Positions 14,426-14,626 of a DNA stretch of 14,626 nt are shown here, piece by piece. The translations under genes were made by a program, and so were the position numbers. The notes below the pieces were generated by a model that saw only the letters and a list, made by a program, of their open reading frames with translations, was not told where the DNA came from and did not search any database. Source of the stretch: Nocardia sp. (GTDB lineage Bacteria; Actinomycetota; Actinomycetes; Mycobacteriales; Mycobacteriaceae); NCBI GenBank assembly GCA_013361595.1, contig JABFXT010000792.1:1-14626 (forward strand), in the 5' to 3' direction. Every line of letters begins with the position of its first letter. Positions within the stretch are counted from its first letter, which is position 1.

Positions 14426-14626
14426 CTACTCCCCGGAAGCGCCGCTCGCCGGATGCGACCGGACCGACTGTTTCAGCGCGCCGAGCAGTTTCGCGCGGTC
14501 CGCGGGCGTACCGTCCCACTTCTCGTCGTCCTCGACCATATCGGCCAGCGCCCGGAAGACCACCGCGAGCAGCCCCGGGAACCTGGCCTCCAGATCCGCG
14601 TAGCGAAGGCTCATCACCCGGGTACG
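14426..14626 (-). CDS. Unrecognised protein, C-terminal part, open at window edge
   Basis: The frame is open from the right edge to TAG at 14426-14428. Adjacent GTG and ATG codons at 14617 and 14614 could be the start of a 62-63-residue protein, but only nine bases upstream are visible, so a longer gene cannot be excluded. The product (SLRYADLEARFPGLLAVVF, RALADMVEDDEKWDGTPADR, AKLLGALKQSVRS) has good coding statistics, an amphipathic helical look, an acidic middle and a Ser/Gly/Ala tail. I do not recognise the family. It is co-directional with the following small frame and the terpene synthase and may belong to the same transcript. Confidence 0.5.
   Translation of the reverse strand, partial: RTRVMSLRYADLEARFPGLLAVVFRALADMVEDDEKWDGTPADRAKLLGALKQSVRSHPASGASGE

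Noticed and set aside
1..14626. A single biosynthetic gene cluster linking the terpene synthase and the P450
   Set aside because: The two genes are about 8 kb apart, separated by a two-component system, an ABC exporter and a methyltransferase on other transcripts; nothing in the sequence joins them functionally.

Overview
The window is high-GC actinobacterial DNA. GTG starts are frequent, codon third positions are strongly G/C, and the -10-like boxes read TAnnnT. A TIGR00027-type methyltransferase, a glycine-tailed 'TPNYYPGGRVAGRPVP' membrane protein and a bacterial terpene synthase together suggest Nocardia or a close relative in the Mycobacteriales. That assignment is inference, because there is no rRNA or other marker gene. 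I see no tRNA, rRNA, CRISPR array, insertion sequence, prophage gene or integration site.

Layout. 1-229: 3' end of a DUF4126-like membrane protein (+). 442-1959: 14-helix DHA2 drug exporter (+). 1995-4944: a co-directional minus-strand run of cytochrome P450, AraC-type regulator and PhoU-like protein, separated by only 53 and 65 bp. 5205-5798: a SUKH/SMI1-KNR4-like protein (+), apparently translated from a leaderless mRNA, divergent from the P450. 5818-7664: NarL-type response regulator and its histidine kinase (-), with a 4-bp GTGA overlap. 7835-9591: FtsX-type permease and its ABC ATPase (+), with a 4-bp ATGA overlap, divergent from the kinase. 9755-10651: a class I methyltransferase (+) split by one in-frame TAA. 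10682-14626: a minus-strand series of two small unrecognised frames, a terpene synthase, a PAS-GGDEF diguanylate cyclase and a glycine-rich-tailed membrane protein.

How the parts may work together. The kinase and regulator face the ABC transporter across a 170-bp shared promoter region, so control of the exporter in response to a membrane signal is likely (inference from context). The P450 and the AraC regulator form a plausible self-contained unit. Upstream of the P450 lies a perfect 10-bp direct repeat with 22-bp spacing, a geometry that suits an AraC-type dimer. The terpene synthase and diguanylate cyclase are adjacent and co-directional, but nothing in the sequence ties their functions together.

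Most notable points: a terpene synthase whose first metal motif reads NDTVG instead of DDxxD although its NSE and RY motifs are intact; the methyltransferase with one nonsense codon and an otherwise perfect frame; the direct repeat upstream of the P450; a diguanylate cyclase without the RxxD inhibitory site; and a strong excess of the hexamer GATATC across the window (17 copies counted by eye).
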